64,000 nt of DNA from Juglans regia (Eukaryota; Streptophyta; Magnoliopsida; Fagales; Juglandaceae), in contig NC_049916.1 in assembly GCF_001411555.2 (NCBI RefSeq), positions 2,914,001 through 2,978,000 of the forward strand. Reading direction: 5' to 3'. How positions within the stretch are numbered: position 1 is the stretch's first letter; each line of letters starts with the position of its first letter. The notes beneath the pieces were generated by a model that saw only the letters and a program-made list of their open reading frames with translations, ran no database searches and was not told the DNA's origin. This document shows, piece by piece, positions 1-11,838 of this stretch. Position numbers and translations under genes: made by a program.

Positions 1-2338
1 TCCAATCTTGCTGGAAGGTGGTGAAAGTGGACATTATGAAAGTGTTTTAGGAAGTATTATTGGTTGGAAAGTTTGAGAAAAGCCTAGATGTTACGTATAT
101 TGCGTTGATCCCAAAGAAGACTAGTGTGGTGGAGGTTAAGGATTTTCGACCCATTAGCCTTGTGAATGGGGTATACAAAATTATATCCAAGGTGCTTGCT
201 AACAGATTTGGGGCGGTTTTGGGCAAGATCATTTCGCAACCACAAAATGCATTGGTTAAGGGACGCCAAATTTTGGATTCAGTCCTTATAGCGAATGAAG
301 GTCTGGATAGCAGATTAAAGGATGGCTTCACAGGTATTATTTGCAAATTAGACATGGAGAATGCATACGACCATGTAAATTGGGATTTCCTATTGTATCT
401 GTTGGGGAGATGTGGTTTTGGGCCTAGGTGGCGTAATTGGATTAGTTGGTGCATTTCTACAGCTAGATTCTCAGTGTTGATTAATGGTTGTCATATCGGC
501 TTCTTCAATAGCTCGCGAGGTCTACGGCAAAGAGATCCTTTGTCCCCACTTCTCTTTATTATCATTATGGAGGCTTTGAGTAGGATGACATCGGCGGCGG
601 TTACGCATGGGTTTGTGACTGGATTTCCGATTGGTGACCCCAATAGGGGCATTATTACTTTGTCTCATTTACTTTTTACAGATGATACACATATTTTGTG
701 AGGCAGATCAAAATCAGTTGAGAGCTTTGAAGGCTTTGTTACTATGCTTTGAAGCAGTGTCAGGCTTGAAAGTGAATTTTGACAAGTCAGAGTTAGTGCG
801 AGTGGGGAACGTGAGTAATACTAGACAGCTAGCTAGTATTCTTGGGTGCAAGGTAGCCTCTCTTCCTATTACTTATCTAGGATTGCCGTTGGGGGCAGCA
901 ACAAGGGCCTCATCCATATGGGATCCAATCATAGAGAAGATAGGAAAGAAATTGGCAGGGTGGAAAAAATTGTATTTATCGAAAGGTGGCCGCTTGACTC
1001 TTATTAAGAGTACCCTTTCCAACTTACATACCTACTTTTTATCTGTGTTTCAGTTGCCTGCCAGGGTAACGGCTCGGATTGACAAGTTGTACCGTGATTT
1101 CCTTTGGGGAGGGATAGGGGATGAATTCAAATTCCACTTGGTCAGCTGGGATAAGGTGAGTACACCACTCTCGTCTGGTGGCTTGGGTATAAAAAATCTG
1201 AGAAGTTTCAACCGGGCCCTGCTTGGGAAGTGGTTATGGAGGTATAATAACGAGACAGAAGCGTTATGGAAGTAGGTGATTGACTGTAAATATGGAAGCA
1301 TGTGGGGGGGCTGGTGTACTGGAGAGGTGTATGGGGCTAGAGGTGTGGGAGTTTGGAAACACATTAGGAAGGGGTGGGGGGATTTTAGTAGCCATTCCAA
1401 ATTGGTGGTGGGAAGGGGTTCTCGCATTAAGTTTTGGAGGGACATATGGTGTGGGAATGAGGCTCTAAAGGATACATTTTCAGCTATTTTTCAGTTGGCA
1501 TACAACTAGGAAAGCTTCGATAGAGGACCCTATGCTTCTAACAAGGGACCATGTGCAGTGGAACGTCACATTTAGTAGAGCGGCGCAAGACTAGGAAATG
1601 GACATCTTTGAGGCTTTTTTCAGCTTGCTTTATTCTGTAAAGCCAAATAGTCAGCAAGTCGATAGACTGTGGTGGACTCCCGCGGGTAAGGGCATTTTCT
1701 CAGTTCGATCCTTTTATAAGTCCATTTCCCAAACTACCAGTACCCCGTTCTCGTGGAGGAGAATCTGGAAAAATAAGGCGCCTCCGAAAGCGATCTTCTT
1801 TACTTGGACAGCAACGTTGGGGAAGATTCTGACTACCGACAATCTGAGGAAGCGCCGATTAGTTATACTAGACTGGTATTGCATGTACAAGAGATCTGGC
1901 GAGACAGTGGAACACCTTTTGCTACATTGTGAGACTACTAAAGCCTTGTGGGTCGAAGTCGTTAGCCGAATAGAGTTAGCCTTTGTTATGCCTACAACGA
2001 TGGTAGATCTATTGGCTAGCTGGACACTTCCAAGAGGAGTGCAACAAATCAAGGCAGTGTGGAATATGATCCCGATCTATATTATGTGGTGTATTTGGCA
2101 AGAGCGCAACGATCGGACCTTCGAAAACAAAGAGCAGTCCCCGGAGGAATTTAGAATGCTATTTTTTCGTACTTTATTTCTATGGGCCATTGCTTTAGAT
2201 TTTAATGGCCTGAATTTTCATGATTTTCTAGTTTCCCTTATTTCGACCTAGATAGGTTTTATTTCTTGTATACCATCTTATGTACTTGGGCTTTGCCTAT
2301 CTTTATTAATACATCTTTGATTACTTATAAAAAAATAT
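1..2338 (+). mobile_element. Decayed LINE (non-LTR) retrotransposon, RT to 3' tail
   Basis: Seen: translated pieces give a reverse transcriptase with the RPISLVNG block near 150-180, [12 protein letters not shown] near 350-385, [13 protein letters not shown] near 520-560 and a YADD-like box reading FTDDT near 678-690. A one-base deletion around 694 shifts the frame straight after that box. A stop at 1273-1275 and another near 1507 break the thumb and connection region. A zinc-knuckle (zf-RVT) segment with HLLLHC and MWCIWQERN follows at 1598-2251. The element ends with a conserved tail (TGTACTTGGGCTTTGCC at about 2280) and ACTTATAAAAA near 2325-2338. Family knowledge: this order is that of plant L1-type LINEs. 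The 5' part lies outside the window or is truncated. It is inactive, and sits in an intron of the gene ending at 3709. Confidence 0.9.
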
Positions 2339-2365
2339 ATATTATATTTACTTATAAAAATATAT

Positions 2366-2577
2366 TTATTTTTTTTTATGACGGGGGAACCAACCCACAG
2401 CAGAGCCCTTAGGACTCATCCATGGAACCTAAACCCCAGGGAGACTAGCACAGCAACCCACCGTCATGTCCTCCCACTTAAATCGCAGTTTGATCCCAAG
2501 GGGAATCGAACCTGTGGCATGGGGCTCATGCACACAAGTTCACCCTTGCCACTTGGGCTACTCACAGGTGGGTTCAT
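2366..2577 (-). mobile_element. tRNA-derived SINE, minus strand
   Basis: Seen: a poly-T run at 2366-2377 is the 3' poly(A) of a minus-strand element. Read on the minus strand, 2549-2560 gives TAGCCCAAGTGG (Pol III A box) and 2501-2512 gives GGTTCGATTCCC (a near-perfect B box), at tRNA-like spacing. Established: this is the head structure of tRNA-derived SINEs. No clean cloverleaf or CCA end is visible, so it is not a tRNA gene. It lies directly downstream of the LINE tail. Confidence 0.8.
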
Positions 2578-2925
2578 ATATATGTATATGAAAAGCTTGA
2601 AGCGAGCCTAGGATTCAGAGGTTGTTCCAGATTTTGAGATGTTCTAGGTTGGTCCCCCCTTTTCTTCTCTTTACTGTTTCGCCGGTTCAGATTTTAAAGG
2701 AAGTGGTGCAGATTATGATCTTAGATAGGACAGAATGCTGGAAAAAAGATTTGTGTGGATGATGGTTATCCTGATTAGTTAAAAAGGGATCCATAGAGCC
2801 AACACCAATTTACTTGGGATTAGAGCTTAGTTGATTTGATTTAAAATTGTGTTTTAGGACCAACTGTTCCAACAGTCCAATTGGTTGGTTCAGTCTTTAA
2901 CAAAAATGTGTACTCTTTTTTGCAG

Positions 2926-3709
2926 GTCCCCTGGATATGCTGTACTTCCTCAGGTTCAAAGAACTTCAGCTGATTCTGCCAACTCTGCTGCCAGGGAATC
3001 CAGTGGAGAAGAAGCTTCCATTGGACAACAAGAACCACAGTTCACAACCTCTGGCGGACCTGCAAAGTCATCCTCTCCTCAATATCCACACTGTATATTT
3101 GTTCCTTTTCAGGCACCTGGAACCAATGTGACTTATGCAGATAGGTCTGACGGCAATCTAAATATACCAGACTCGCAGTTGGAAGCTCAGACACAATTTC
3201 TTAGACATCAGATTGTGGTAAAATCGAAAGTGTGATGCAATTATCATTAATGGTTTATACATGGGATGTAAATATATGTTGGTTGATATCGTGCATAAAA
3301 GTTTGAGGAAGTGCCCACATATGCATATATCAGCAGGCGTGACATGCATATCTTCTTATCTAACCCTGATAAACTTGGGCGCCAGCCTTATACTTTCCTC
3401 CAACTAGTTGCGATACATGACCGCCCTCAAATTTAGTTATAGATTGGTTTTCTTGAGCCTTTAATTCATATTTTTTCACTTTCAAGATAAAATAAAAGCA
3501 CTTGATTATGTTGTAATGCTGTGGTTATACTGCCCCTCCTCGTGCAGGTAATGCAAAATCAGCTCCAACTTCTGCAGAAGCCAAAAGTTAAGGAAAACAC
3601 GGACATTGGTTCAACAACAACATCAGATAACAAAGGAAAGAATGTTGCAACAACATCATCTGTCTCAGACTGTGGTCGTCATGGGGAGATTGAAGAGGCT
3701 GATACATAA
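2926..3709 (+). CDS. Two 3'-terminal coding exons of an unrecognised gene
   Basis: Seen: exon 2926-3217 has acceptor TTTTTTGCAG and donor GTAAAA. Exon 3548-3709 has acceptor CGTGCAG and stop TAA at 3707-3709. Both stay open in one frame and join in phase (97 and 53 codons plus stop). The peptide is Ser/Gln/Thr-rich and low in complexity. It holds a short glutamine- and leucine-rich stretch (QFLRHQI, then MQNQLQLLQKPK) that could form a coiled coil across the junction, and an acidic end, EIEEADT. An alternative donor 3 bp earlier is possible. Upstream exons lie outside the window, beyond the LINE. The terminal location and clean splice sites suggest a real gene tail. I do not recognise the family and assign no function. 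Confidence 0.6.
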
Positions 3710-4320
3710 CCTTCAGATACTTATAGATGTAACGCAAGTAGACTGCAGAATGTTGATACAGGAAAAATCGAAGATACTACGTTCCAGAGTTGCTTCTGTA
3801 AGAGCGGTTGATGTTAATGTCGATGTAGGAGCCCCCCCCTCCCGCTTTGTTTCTATCTTTTTTCTTTTCTTTTTTTTTTTTTTTTGAGTTTATTGATTTT
3901 TAGATCATGAAATATCAAAAGAGCGTCCCTTACATATGTCTAACTTTGTGCCAAAAATTTTTTGGGCTTCTGATGTGAAAATTGTGCCTGGTGGACAAAT
4001 GCATGTATCTTGTACTCTCTCTGTGATTCGTCGAGTTCTTGTAGGAAGGAACTCGGATAAGACATTGCTTTCTTATGTGCGTCTGGTACAAACCGCAGAC
4101 ATGTAGTTTTGTTCATACCCAGATCTTAGTAAATAATAATACTACTTTCTAATATCTATATTGTATATTTGTATATTGTTATTTTTAGTCACCCTAAATG
4201 ATGTGATAGATTGATTGGAACAAAATTGATGTGATAGATTTGGAGGAACAGTGATCTCTCTGGTTGGAAATGTTTTGATGATTTTGTGGATTTTTATTCT
4301 GGAGCGGTCCTGTATTTAAA
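3710..4320 (+). other. Probable 3' UTR and downstream flank of the preceding gene
   Basis: This stretch has mixed base composition without an open frame. It includes a T-run at 3858-3886 and unique-looking sequence to about 4310, where AT-rich repeat DNA begins. It is consistent with a 3' UTR, but the polyadenylation site cannot be fixed from sequence alone. Confidence 0.35.
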
Positions 4321-4500
4321 AAAATATATTTTATTTCATTTTATTATTATAATTTTATTTAATTTTTATATAAAATAAAATAAATAATTTAATTTTTATA
4401 AATTTTAATTTAATTTTTAAAAATTTTAAAATAATAATAATTTTTAAAAATAATATTATAATAATACTTTTTTAAACTTTTATTTTTTATTTATAATCAT
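4310..4500. repeat. AT-rich low-complexity block
   Basis: Nearly pure A/T, built from AATTTTTATA- and ATAATAATAA-like runs. Its composition matches the interiors of MITEs elsewhere in the window, so it may be a MITE remnant. No gene is visible from here to 4845. Confidence 0.5.
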
Positions 4501-4845
4501 TTCCTCTCATTTTTAAATTTAAACCAGCCTTGTCTTCTGAAACAAGTTCAGATTTTGGTTAGTCGATGAATCATTGCTTCTATTTAGTTAGAGAATAAAT
4601 CCAAAAAATAATGCATCTACGAAGGCGAGAAATAAACAACGAATACCTGCTTATTCCTTGAACCTTTCATATTATCAGTCATTTGACCCTCGGTTTGAGG
4701 GATTTCGTTCGATGAAACTGGATCGAATCTGAGCTGCATGCCAATAGAATAAAATACATTTTTTAATATTTCCTTTTTCATTCTTCTCACTCGGATTTAA
4801 ATCCTTGTTTAGATATTGAGAAAGTTGAGATTTGCAACTTGGATT

Positions 4846-5214
4846 TAAGAGCCCGTTCTGTATACAGAGGTGAGAGTGTCTCGTCTCGTCTCGTCTTATC
4901 TCATATTTCACTTCATTTCATCTCATCTAATTTTAATTAGGCTTCATTTATTTTTATAGATGAGATGAGTTGAGATTAAAGTTAAAAGTTAAATAAAATA
5001 TTGTTAGAATATATTTTTTTAATAATATTTTTGTTTTGTGATTTATAAAAGTTGAATTGTTTATTTTATTTTGTATGAGAATTTGAGAAAGTTGTAATGA
5101 TTAAATGAGATAAGTTGTGAGGAGTTGTGAAAACAAACGAGACCTAATAATCTCACTATTATTCATAAATCATCTCAACTCATCTCATCTTATTATCCAG
5201 ACGAGCCCTTAAGT
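4846..5214. mobile_element. Nested MITEs (TGAGATGAG family)
   Basis: Seen: the outer ends read AAGAGCCCGTTCTG (left) and, reverse-complemented, TTAAGGGCTCGTCTGG (right), followed by GAGATGAG-type repeats. An inner element at about 4938-5148 has ends TTAGGCTTCATTT and, reverse-complemented, TTAGGTCTCGTTT. The inner copy splits the outer one between its two subterminal blocks. Family knowledge: short, AT-rich, inverted-repeat ends and no coding capacity are MITE hallmarks. Confidence 0.65.
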
Positions 5215-5685
5215 TGTGGACGGGGTTTGTATTTTGTTCTCTATTTGATGGCGGAGTAAAGATGGAGTATAAAAGTCTTTCTATTTGTATGGTTGTAAAA
5301 TGGGAAAAAGAAAAAAAAATAGTGTTATAGCTATAAAGAGATTACATAAAAATAATCTCACAAATTAACGTGACTTTATTTGATCGATTATATCTGTTTT
5401 ATAATAAAAGTGATTTTAAAATCTGACGAATTACATCAACCTACATCAATTTGAGGAACCATACTAAAGAAATCAATCTCATCAATAATGGTCGACAGAA
5501 AATACCATTTGGTGCGGTCTGTTTGGCACCAACACCGTCTCCCTTTCAATGCATGCTCAATTAGACCCTATGGTGTAGAGAATAATTGATGCTGGACAAC
5601 CAAATAAATAAAATAAATGAGAATAGAGGAGGTAGAAAATGAGAGAATAAGAAGTAAGCTATGCCCGAAAAGACAGAGAGAATAA
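5215..5685. other. Gene-free spacer
   Basis: AT-rich non-coding sequence between two MITE clusters. I see no open frame with coding character, no splice pattern and no clear repeat structure here. Confidence 0.4.
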
Positions 5686-6894
5686 GGGTATGTTTGGGTA
5701 CCAAACTACTCTCAACACTTTTTAAGTATTCTCGTACTTTTAAAAATACTTCACATGCCAAACAACTTAAAATACTCTCAATAAGACCCACAAACTCACT
5801 TCAATCTCTACTCATAACTATTCACAAACATTCTATAATACTTATCACTATTATATATAAATAAAAAAATGAAATCACTATAATATTTATCACTATAATA
5901 TATAAATAAAAAATAAAATCGCTATAATATATAAATAAAAAATAAAATCACTATAATATTTATCACTATTAAATATAAATAAAAAATAAAATCATTATAA
6001 TATATGAATAAAAAATAAAATCACTATAATATATAAATAAAAAATATTTATCACTATTATATATAAATAAAAAATAAAATCGCTATAATATATAAATAAA
6101 AAATAAAATCATTATAATATATGAATAAAAAATAAAATCACTATAATATATAAATAAAAAATATTTATCACTATTATATATAAATAAAAAATAAAATCAC
6201 TATAATATATAAATAAAAAATAAAATCACTATAATATTTATCACTATTAAATATAAATAAAAAATAAAATCATTATAATATATAAATAAAAAATAAAATC
6301 ACTATAATATATAAATAAAAAATAAAATCATTATAATATTTATCTCTATTATATATAAATAAAAAATAAAATCATAAAATATATAAATAAAAAATAAAAT
6401 CACTATTATATATAAATAAAAAATAAAATACTATTATATTTATCACTATTATATATAAATTAAAAATAAAATCACTATAATAGATAAATAAAAAATAACA
6501 TTACTATAATATTTATCACTATTATATATATATAAATAAAATCATTATAATATTTATCACTATTATATATAAATTAAAAATAAAATCATTATAATATTTA
6601 TCATTATTATATATAAAAGTAAAATAAAATCACTACAATATTGATTAATATTAAAAAATCATTACAATAAAATCATTATAATATTTATTACTAAAAATAA
6701 AATCACTATAATATTTATGGGACCCACACATTTTTCAACTACCTACTCAAAAGTCAACAACTCGACATACTTCACACGTCCAAACAACTCAAAATACTCT
6801 CAATGGGACCCACAAACTCACTTCAATCTCTACTCATAACTATTCACAAACATTATCAACACTTTTCAACACTTCTCACTACCCAAACGTACCT
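5686..6894. mobile_element. Tourist-like MITE with an internal tandem array
   Basis: Seen: the left end GGGTATGTTTGGGTA (5686-5700) and the right end, reverse-complemented, AGGTACGTTTGGGTA (6880-6894) are inverted copies with two mismatches. They are flanked by TAA at 5683-5685 and TAA at 6895-6897. Blocks such as CAATCTCTACTCATAACTATTC occur near both ends in the same orientation. Established: a 3-bp TWA duplication with ends of this kind fits the PIF/Harbinger (Tourist) class. At about 1.2 kb it is long for a MITE, because its middle is an expanded array (see the next entry). Confidence 0.75.
5820..6720. repeat. Tandem array of about 29-bp AT-rich units
   Basis: About 30 imperfect units built on ATAAATAAAAAATAAAATC joined to CACTATAATAT or TATCACTATTATATA variants. 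The array shows higher-order alternation: some units carry TTTATCACTATTA and others lack it. There are no spacers of unrelated sequence and no neighbouring protein genes, so it is not a CRISPR array. It lies wholly inside the MITE at 5686-6894. Confidence 0.85.
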
Positions 6895-6904
6895 TAAGAT
6901 AAAT

Positions 6905-7070
6905 TAAGTATGTGCTTGGGTAATGGAGTGCTATTTAATTTTTTTTTTTTTTATCTAATTTTTACTACTTTTTACTATTGTTTATTACTATTTAATATTC
7001 TATCATTATTTTTTCACTATTTTTTACTATTATTCACGGATTATTTGAGATCACTCTACTTTCCGTTTGA
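6905..7070 (-). mobile_element. Small MITE related to the copy at 50788-50934
   Basis: Seen: read on the minus strand it begins near TTTGAATGTTG/CGGAAAGTAGAGTGATCTC and runs through AATAATAGTAAAAAATAGTG repeats to a CTTGGGTAATGGAG-like end. The copy at 50788 has the same order (GTTTGGGTAGTGAGGTGATCTC, then AGTAGTGAATAATAGTAAAA). The ends are imperfect, so the borders are approximate. Confidence 0.5.
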
Positions 7071-7380
7071 ATGTTGAGATGAGTTAATTTTTTTATGAAT
7101 AATAATGACTTTGAGATTGTAGAGTGAGTTTTATGAGGCTAACATAAGATAAATTTAAATGTGTTTGAGTATTACTATGAGTTTAAATGTATTTATGGAA
7201 AGTTTAAAAATGTTGTGCGTCCCACATGTAAATAGGTGTTGTGTTGAAAAATATTGTGAGTCTCACGTGTAAATAAGTTTTGAGTTGAGATGAGTTTGGT
7301 GATTTGAGAGTTTGAGTGTTTAGATGTTAAACTCAGCTTGAGAATATTACTACAAAGCCTCTTACATCCATACCACACAT
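7071..7380. repeat. MITE-like AT-rich DNA
   Basis: Contains GTTGAGATGAGTT at about 7073 and again at about 7283, together with GTGAGTCTCACGTGTAAATAAG and a similar sentence at about 7210. The repeated phrases suggest a decayed MITE of the same broad family. No coding signal. Confidence 0.4.
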
Positions 7381-7639
7381 GTTTTATTTTTTATTTTTTA
7401 TTTTATTCCTACTAAATTGATTGAGTTATATTATACTCATCATCCATACATCACATATTTGTTAAAATAAAATAAAAATATTAAAAGATAAAAAATTAAA
7501 ATAGGTGTGTGGTATAAGAATGAAGAGAATAATTTTTTAGAAACTAATATCATAGAACCCAAAATAAAAATAATACAACTTGTCTAAAAATAATAATATT
7601 CTAATAATGATAATAAATAATAATAATTCAATTCGGGTT

Positions 7640-7960
7640 TTGAGAGTGGGATAATATTAAAATTTTGTGAATGGTAATAAAATAGTTTGTTAATAGTAAT
7701 GAGATAGTTTGAGGTGTATTTTTTGGGTTTTGGAAAATGAGAGGAAAAAAATTGAATAAAAAATATTATAAAATAAAAATATTGTTAAAATATAGTTTTA
7801 TAATATTATTTTTGTTTGAAAAAGTTGAATTGTGTTTTATTTTTTTATTTGAAAGTTTGAAAAAATTGTAATGATTAGTTTGAAAATATTTATATTTAAA
7901 TTATGTCTGGGAAGGAGACGAGAATTTTGAAATTATATCTAGTTCCAAACAAATTAAAGC
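7640..7960 (+). mobile_element. MITE of the TGAGATGAG family
   Basis: Shares the internal order AAATAGTAGTGAGATAG, GTATTTTTTGGGTTTTGG, AATATTATAAA, GTTGAATTG, TTGTAATGATTAGTTTG with the copies at 20884-21544 and 48889-49254. The ends resemble GGGTTTTGAGAGTGGG and AGTTCCAAACAAATTA. Non-coding. Confidence 0.65.
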
Positions 7961-7969
7961 TCGGTATGG

Positions 7970-8815
7970 ATATCCATATGAGATACAAACAATCTCATGT
8001 GGGTTATATGGCAAGGCTTATCTAGGTATCCAAACGGTCAGTGGGATGTTTTTATTTCATATATTTGTTTTTAACCTTTATTTGTGTTTTTAAATTAATA
8101 GCTGATATAAACAGTAAAAAGTTAAGTAAACAGTGCAAAAACTGGCATTACCAATCAAATGAACAATACAAAATGACATAAACAGTTTAATAAACAGTAC
8201 AAAACTGATATAAACAGTAAAAGGAACATTACAAAACTGACATAAACAGTACAATAAACAGTATAAAACTAACATAAATAGTAAACTGAATATTACAAAA
8301 CTGACGTAAACAGTACAATAAACAGTATAAAACTGACATAAACAGTAAAATGAACATTGCAAAACTGACATGAACAGTAAAAAGTTATGTAAACAATGCA
8401 CTTTTCTTTTTTTTTCCTATCCCATTTCGAGATTATTCTTCCTCCCTGTTCAAGCCTCTTTCCCTTTGTCGAAACCCACAATTTTAATTTTTTGTGGGAA
8501 TTTAGAGTAATTTCGATTCAAAAAATATATTTGTAGATATATATTTATTAATGGTAGATTTTTTAATTAATTATAAATAGTAGTTTTTATTAATATATTC
8601 ATAATTATTACTCAATAATTATAAAATAATTTTCAATCATTTGTGGAATCCACACATTTATCAAATCCCAAAAAGTAAAAACTATCTCATCCCATCTCAT
8701 TATCTAAACACATTTTTTTACAAATAATCTCATATCATCTTAACTCAAAAATCTCATTATTATTCAAAATATGTTATATCATCTCATATGAACTGCATAA
8801 CCAAACAAGACCTTA
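7970..8815. mobile_element. MITE-like element with an internal tandem repeat
   Basis: The left end near 7970 (CGGTATGGATATCCATATGAGAT) and the right end near 8780-8815, reverse-complemented (TTGTTTGGTTATGCAGTTCATATGAGAT), share the terminal TCATATGAGAT/CCATATGAGAT block. The interior holds the AACAGT array and, near the right end, ATCTCATC-type repeats seen in the other MITEs. Borders are uncertain. Confidence 0.45.
8098..8402. repeat. AACAGT-rich tandem repeat (about 30/60-bp unit)
   Basis: Repeated phrase AAACTGACATAAACAGTA, alternating with AATAAACAGTATAAAACTGA and AATGAACATTGCAAAACTGA, about ten half-units. The apparent Cys/Phe-rich reading frames across it simply follow the repeat period and are not genes. 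Confidence 0.8.
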
Positions 8816-10187
8816 GTCACCCAAGTTCCCAATTTGACTGGGTTGAACTTGTCTCTAACATGCCATCTGCAACCTGTCTGCCAGTCCATCGATAACTCAA
8901 TTAACTCGCGTCTTCTTTGATTGAAAGCAAGCAAAATAACAAAACCATACAAAACATGAGGAACTAGTTCTGTCTAGATATAGCTAATCTAATGTAGATG
9001 AGAATAATCATATATTTTCTAAATTTTAGCTACCGTTAAATCATTGTCAATGTTATGAGAGGGATGGGAGTATACTCTATCTTATAGTTTTATGAATTTA
9101 GACATTCCTCTTATTTCCCTTTCTCTTCCCAAAATCAATGAATTTTGATTATCAAATTTTTGTTTAAATGCATGCAAATATGTTATGAATATGACGGTCA
9201 TATTTTGTAACAACCCGCTTCTCTAAGATTAAGAATGACATCATTTTTAGAAATTTATGGTAAATTGAAGTGCTACTAACATTGTCTATAAAATGTTTTT
9301 CTCTTAATGAAGCATCAGGTATAAAAGATTTAATAATTCAAAATAAAACATATTTTATTGAAATATAAAAGAGAGTACGTGAAAATATTTATTAAAATTT
9401 TTCAAACTTTGTACTATAATAATCGTTAATGTAAAAGTTATGTACATGATTTATGTCTCTGTCACGCCTCCCTAGACCAAATATCATCCTGTGGCTCCAT
9501 CATTATAAAGATCCTTACCTGTGGTGGTAAAAAAATTAAACACATACAAAAATGATTAAAATATTTAATAAGTAGTACATCATATAGTAAAAATAATAAA
9601 CATATAATTTTTTTGAAATATGTGCATGCATAATACTTATACTAACACAATTTTTATGACGTGCATGAATTATGTTATCATAACTTATTTGACTTTTCTC
9701 AGTTATATAATTGGCCAACATACCTTAATCATGTATGTAAAGTTGTGTACTGGTTTCACATCCTGTGACCACAAGAAAAACCTCTAATATAATCATAATA
9801 TACTATCGTAGATCACACTTAGGTCCGCGACTTGTACATTCACTCCAATTGCATTGGAACCATGCATATCTTATGACTATTCTTTAATCCTATTTCATAA
9901 CTTGTCTTTTATATTTCATATCATTATGTAAGTAGAACACATAATGACATAGCTTATAGTAGCCATAAATGAAAACACATTATGATGCATATAAAACATA
10001 TATTCACAAGACATCGAAACTCACTTTCATCATATCATAACTTGGTACGTAAAAAAAGACTTACAACAAAGGGCATGCATGAATAAACTTTTTATAAAGA
10101 CGTGTTCATTTACTATATGTTCGTGAAAGGGTGTGATCATGTTAGTTATCTCATAGCGTTAATTTAATATTTTCAACACGTAATTGG
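8816..10187. other. Gene-free region, possible LTR-retrotransposon remnant
   Basis: No coding frame. From about 9207 the text TTTGTAACAACCCGC opens a stretch with CACGCCTCCCTAGACC (9463) and CATCCTGTGACCACAAG (9760), phrases of the sort found in decayed plant LTRs. I cannot show paired LTRs, a PBS or coding domains, so this stays tentative. Confidence 0.3.
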
Positions 10188-10734
10188 TTAGAGTACTCTC
10201 ATTGGATTAATTAAAATTAAAGGATAGTTTTGATGAAGGTAAGATAAATTTGACTTTTGACTATTTCATTCACATAAATCTCCACATTGGAATAACTATT
10301 TTTTCATTATATAATAATAAAATAATATAAGATGAATTTGATTTTAGTTATTCACATTAAATCTCCATATTAGATTATACATTTATTCATTATATGATAA
10401 TGAATAATTAATAATTTCAAAAATATTTAATTTATTTAATTTTATCATATTTTATTATTCTACCTATTATATGTTAATTAATAATCATGTTCTTATTAAA
10501 TTAATATATTATTAAGTCAAATTAATATAGAAAGAAAGGGAGAGAGAAATAATTAATAATTATGTATTTGATGTATGTACAGTAACTTTCAAATTTAGAA
10601 AAATTTTTAAAAATCACTGTAGCTAAATTTTAAATATTTAGAACTTGACTAATCCAATGTGAAGATATTTTACTCTTTAATAACTAAATACTCATTAAAT
10701 TTAACTTTTAGCTATTCCAATAAGAGCACTCTTA
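10188..10734. mobile_element. MITE with about 27-bp terminal inverted repeats
   Basis: Seen: left end TTAGAGTACTCTCATTGG at 10188 and right end, reverse-complemented from 10734, TAAGAGTGCTCTTATTGG. The arms match at most positions and continue as ATTAATTAAA and AATAGCTAAA. The interior is AT-rich and repeats the phrase CACATAAATCTCCACATTGG or its variant. Non-coding. Confidence 0.65.
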
Positions 10735-11698
10735 CCTATAAAGATAGGCACCCTAACAAATTTCCTCTGCATTTCGTCTCTTTCAAGCCTCCCTTCAACC
10801 TCGAAAACCTTCTCCCCTCTCCTTGCATGTTGGTCTGGGTCAAGCCATCTCCTCCCTCCCGAAAATGCTCTCCACCACTCCTTTCATTTCGTGTCCTCCA
10901 AAACTTTGGTTTATGGGACTATGGACTCCATTCCAAACTAATTTTTATAAACCCCTACGCAACAAAATGACAGATAAATGGTAATTTTTACATTGGAATC
11001 CTGAAAGAAAAATCATAGAATGGTGCATCAAACAATTGAGAGCAAATTCCATAGAAACAAAAAAAATGTAGAGAGTGGCCGATGCAGAGGAAATGTTAAA
11101 AAAAAAAAAAAATTTACTTTGTTGACTTGTCTCTACCTTAATTGGATAGATGCATTAAATGTAATCATTATTGTAGCATTAAATGTTAAGGTAGAGTTTA
11201 TATCATTTTAAACTTTATATAATCATTATTAAATATTATAAGACTAGCATATTAATCATCTTTATTTATAGAGCAATACTAAAAATTATATTCACATTCT
11301 ATTCTCATTTCATTATATAAAATGTGATACTCTTATCATCTTTAGAGTTTAGATCATCTTTTAAATTTTTAAAGAAAAAATATACAGATAGATAGACAGT
11401 CTCAACATTCATAAACTTTAATACAAACCTAACTTTTAAAATAATTTTTATTCAAATTCTTTCGTGCTTTCACTTTTTAAATCTTTTTATTTCAAAACCT
11501 ATAATCTCAAAAGCATTTTCAAATATTTTTAAAATTTTTATAATCTTTGTTTTTCCTCCCCCACCTTGCCAATCCCCACGAAACACTATCCAAAACGGCA
11601 AGACAGTTTTTAAACTTTATTAGGTCATCTCTTATAAAAAACGACAGCAAACTCTCACTTATAGGGGACTGAAGCTGTCGGATTTGTGTAAATATAAG

Positions 11699-11700
<2 letters not shown>
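10735..11700. other. Upstream flank of the exportin gene, no gene seen
   Basis: AT-rich non-coding sequence with an A-run at 11098-11112 and scattered pyrimidine tracts. No exon-like frames with proper splice sites were found. It probably contains distal promoter DNA of the gene starting at 12037. Confidence 0.35.

Positions 11701-11745
<45 letters not shown>
11700..11745. repeat. (TA)n microsatellite
   Basis: About 22 uninterrupted TA dinucleotides roughly 130 bp upstream of the exportin TATA-like box. It is likely to vary in length between individuals. Confidence 0.95.
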
Positions 11746-11750
<5 letters not shown>

Positions 11751-11828
11751 AATTTTCAATTCCCCTCCCCTCCCCCTCTTAAAACTCTGCTTCATTCTCA
11801 AGCTATCCTACGTCCTCTCTTTCTCTCT

Positions 11829-11838
11829 CTATATAAAA
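11829..11838 (+). promoter_or_regulatory. TATA box and pyrimidine-rich core promoter of XPO1
   Basis: TATATAAAA at 11830-11838 is followed by long CT-rich stretches (CTCTCTCTCCGTCTCTC and similar, to about 11930), typical of plant core promoters with a Y patch. The start codon is about 200 bp downstream, leaving room for a leader of 150-170 nt. This is inference from position and motif; the transcription start is not proven. Confidence 0.6.

Noticed and set aside
2366..2577. A tRNA gene on the minus strand
   Set aside because: A and B boxes are present, but no acceptor stem or cloverleaf pairs are visible and a poly(A) end follows, so it is a SINE.
5820..6720. CRISPR-like regular repeats
   Set aside because: The units are contiguous AT-rich tandem repeats without unique spacers, lie inside a MITE and are in a plant nuclear sequence.
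8090..8481. Cys/Phe-rich membrane protein on the minus strand
   Set aside because: The reading frame follows the AACAGT tandem repeat. The apparent pattern (VYVSF, CNVHFTVY) is a by-product of the repeat.
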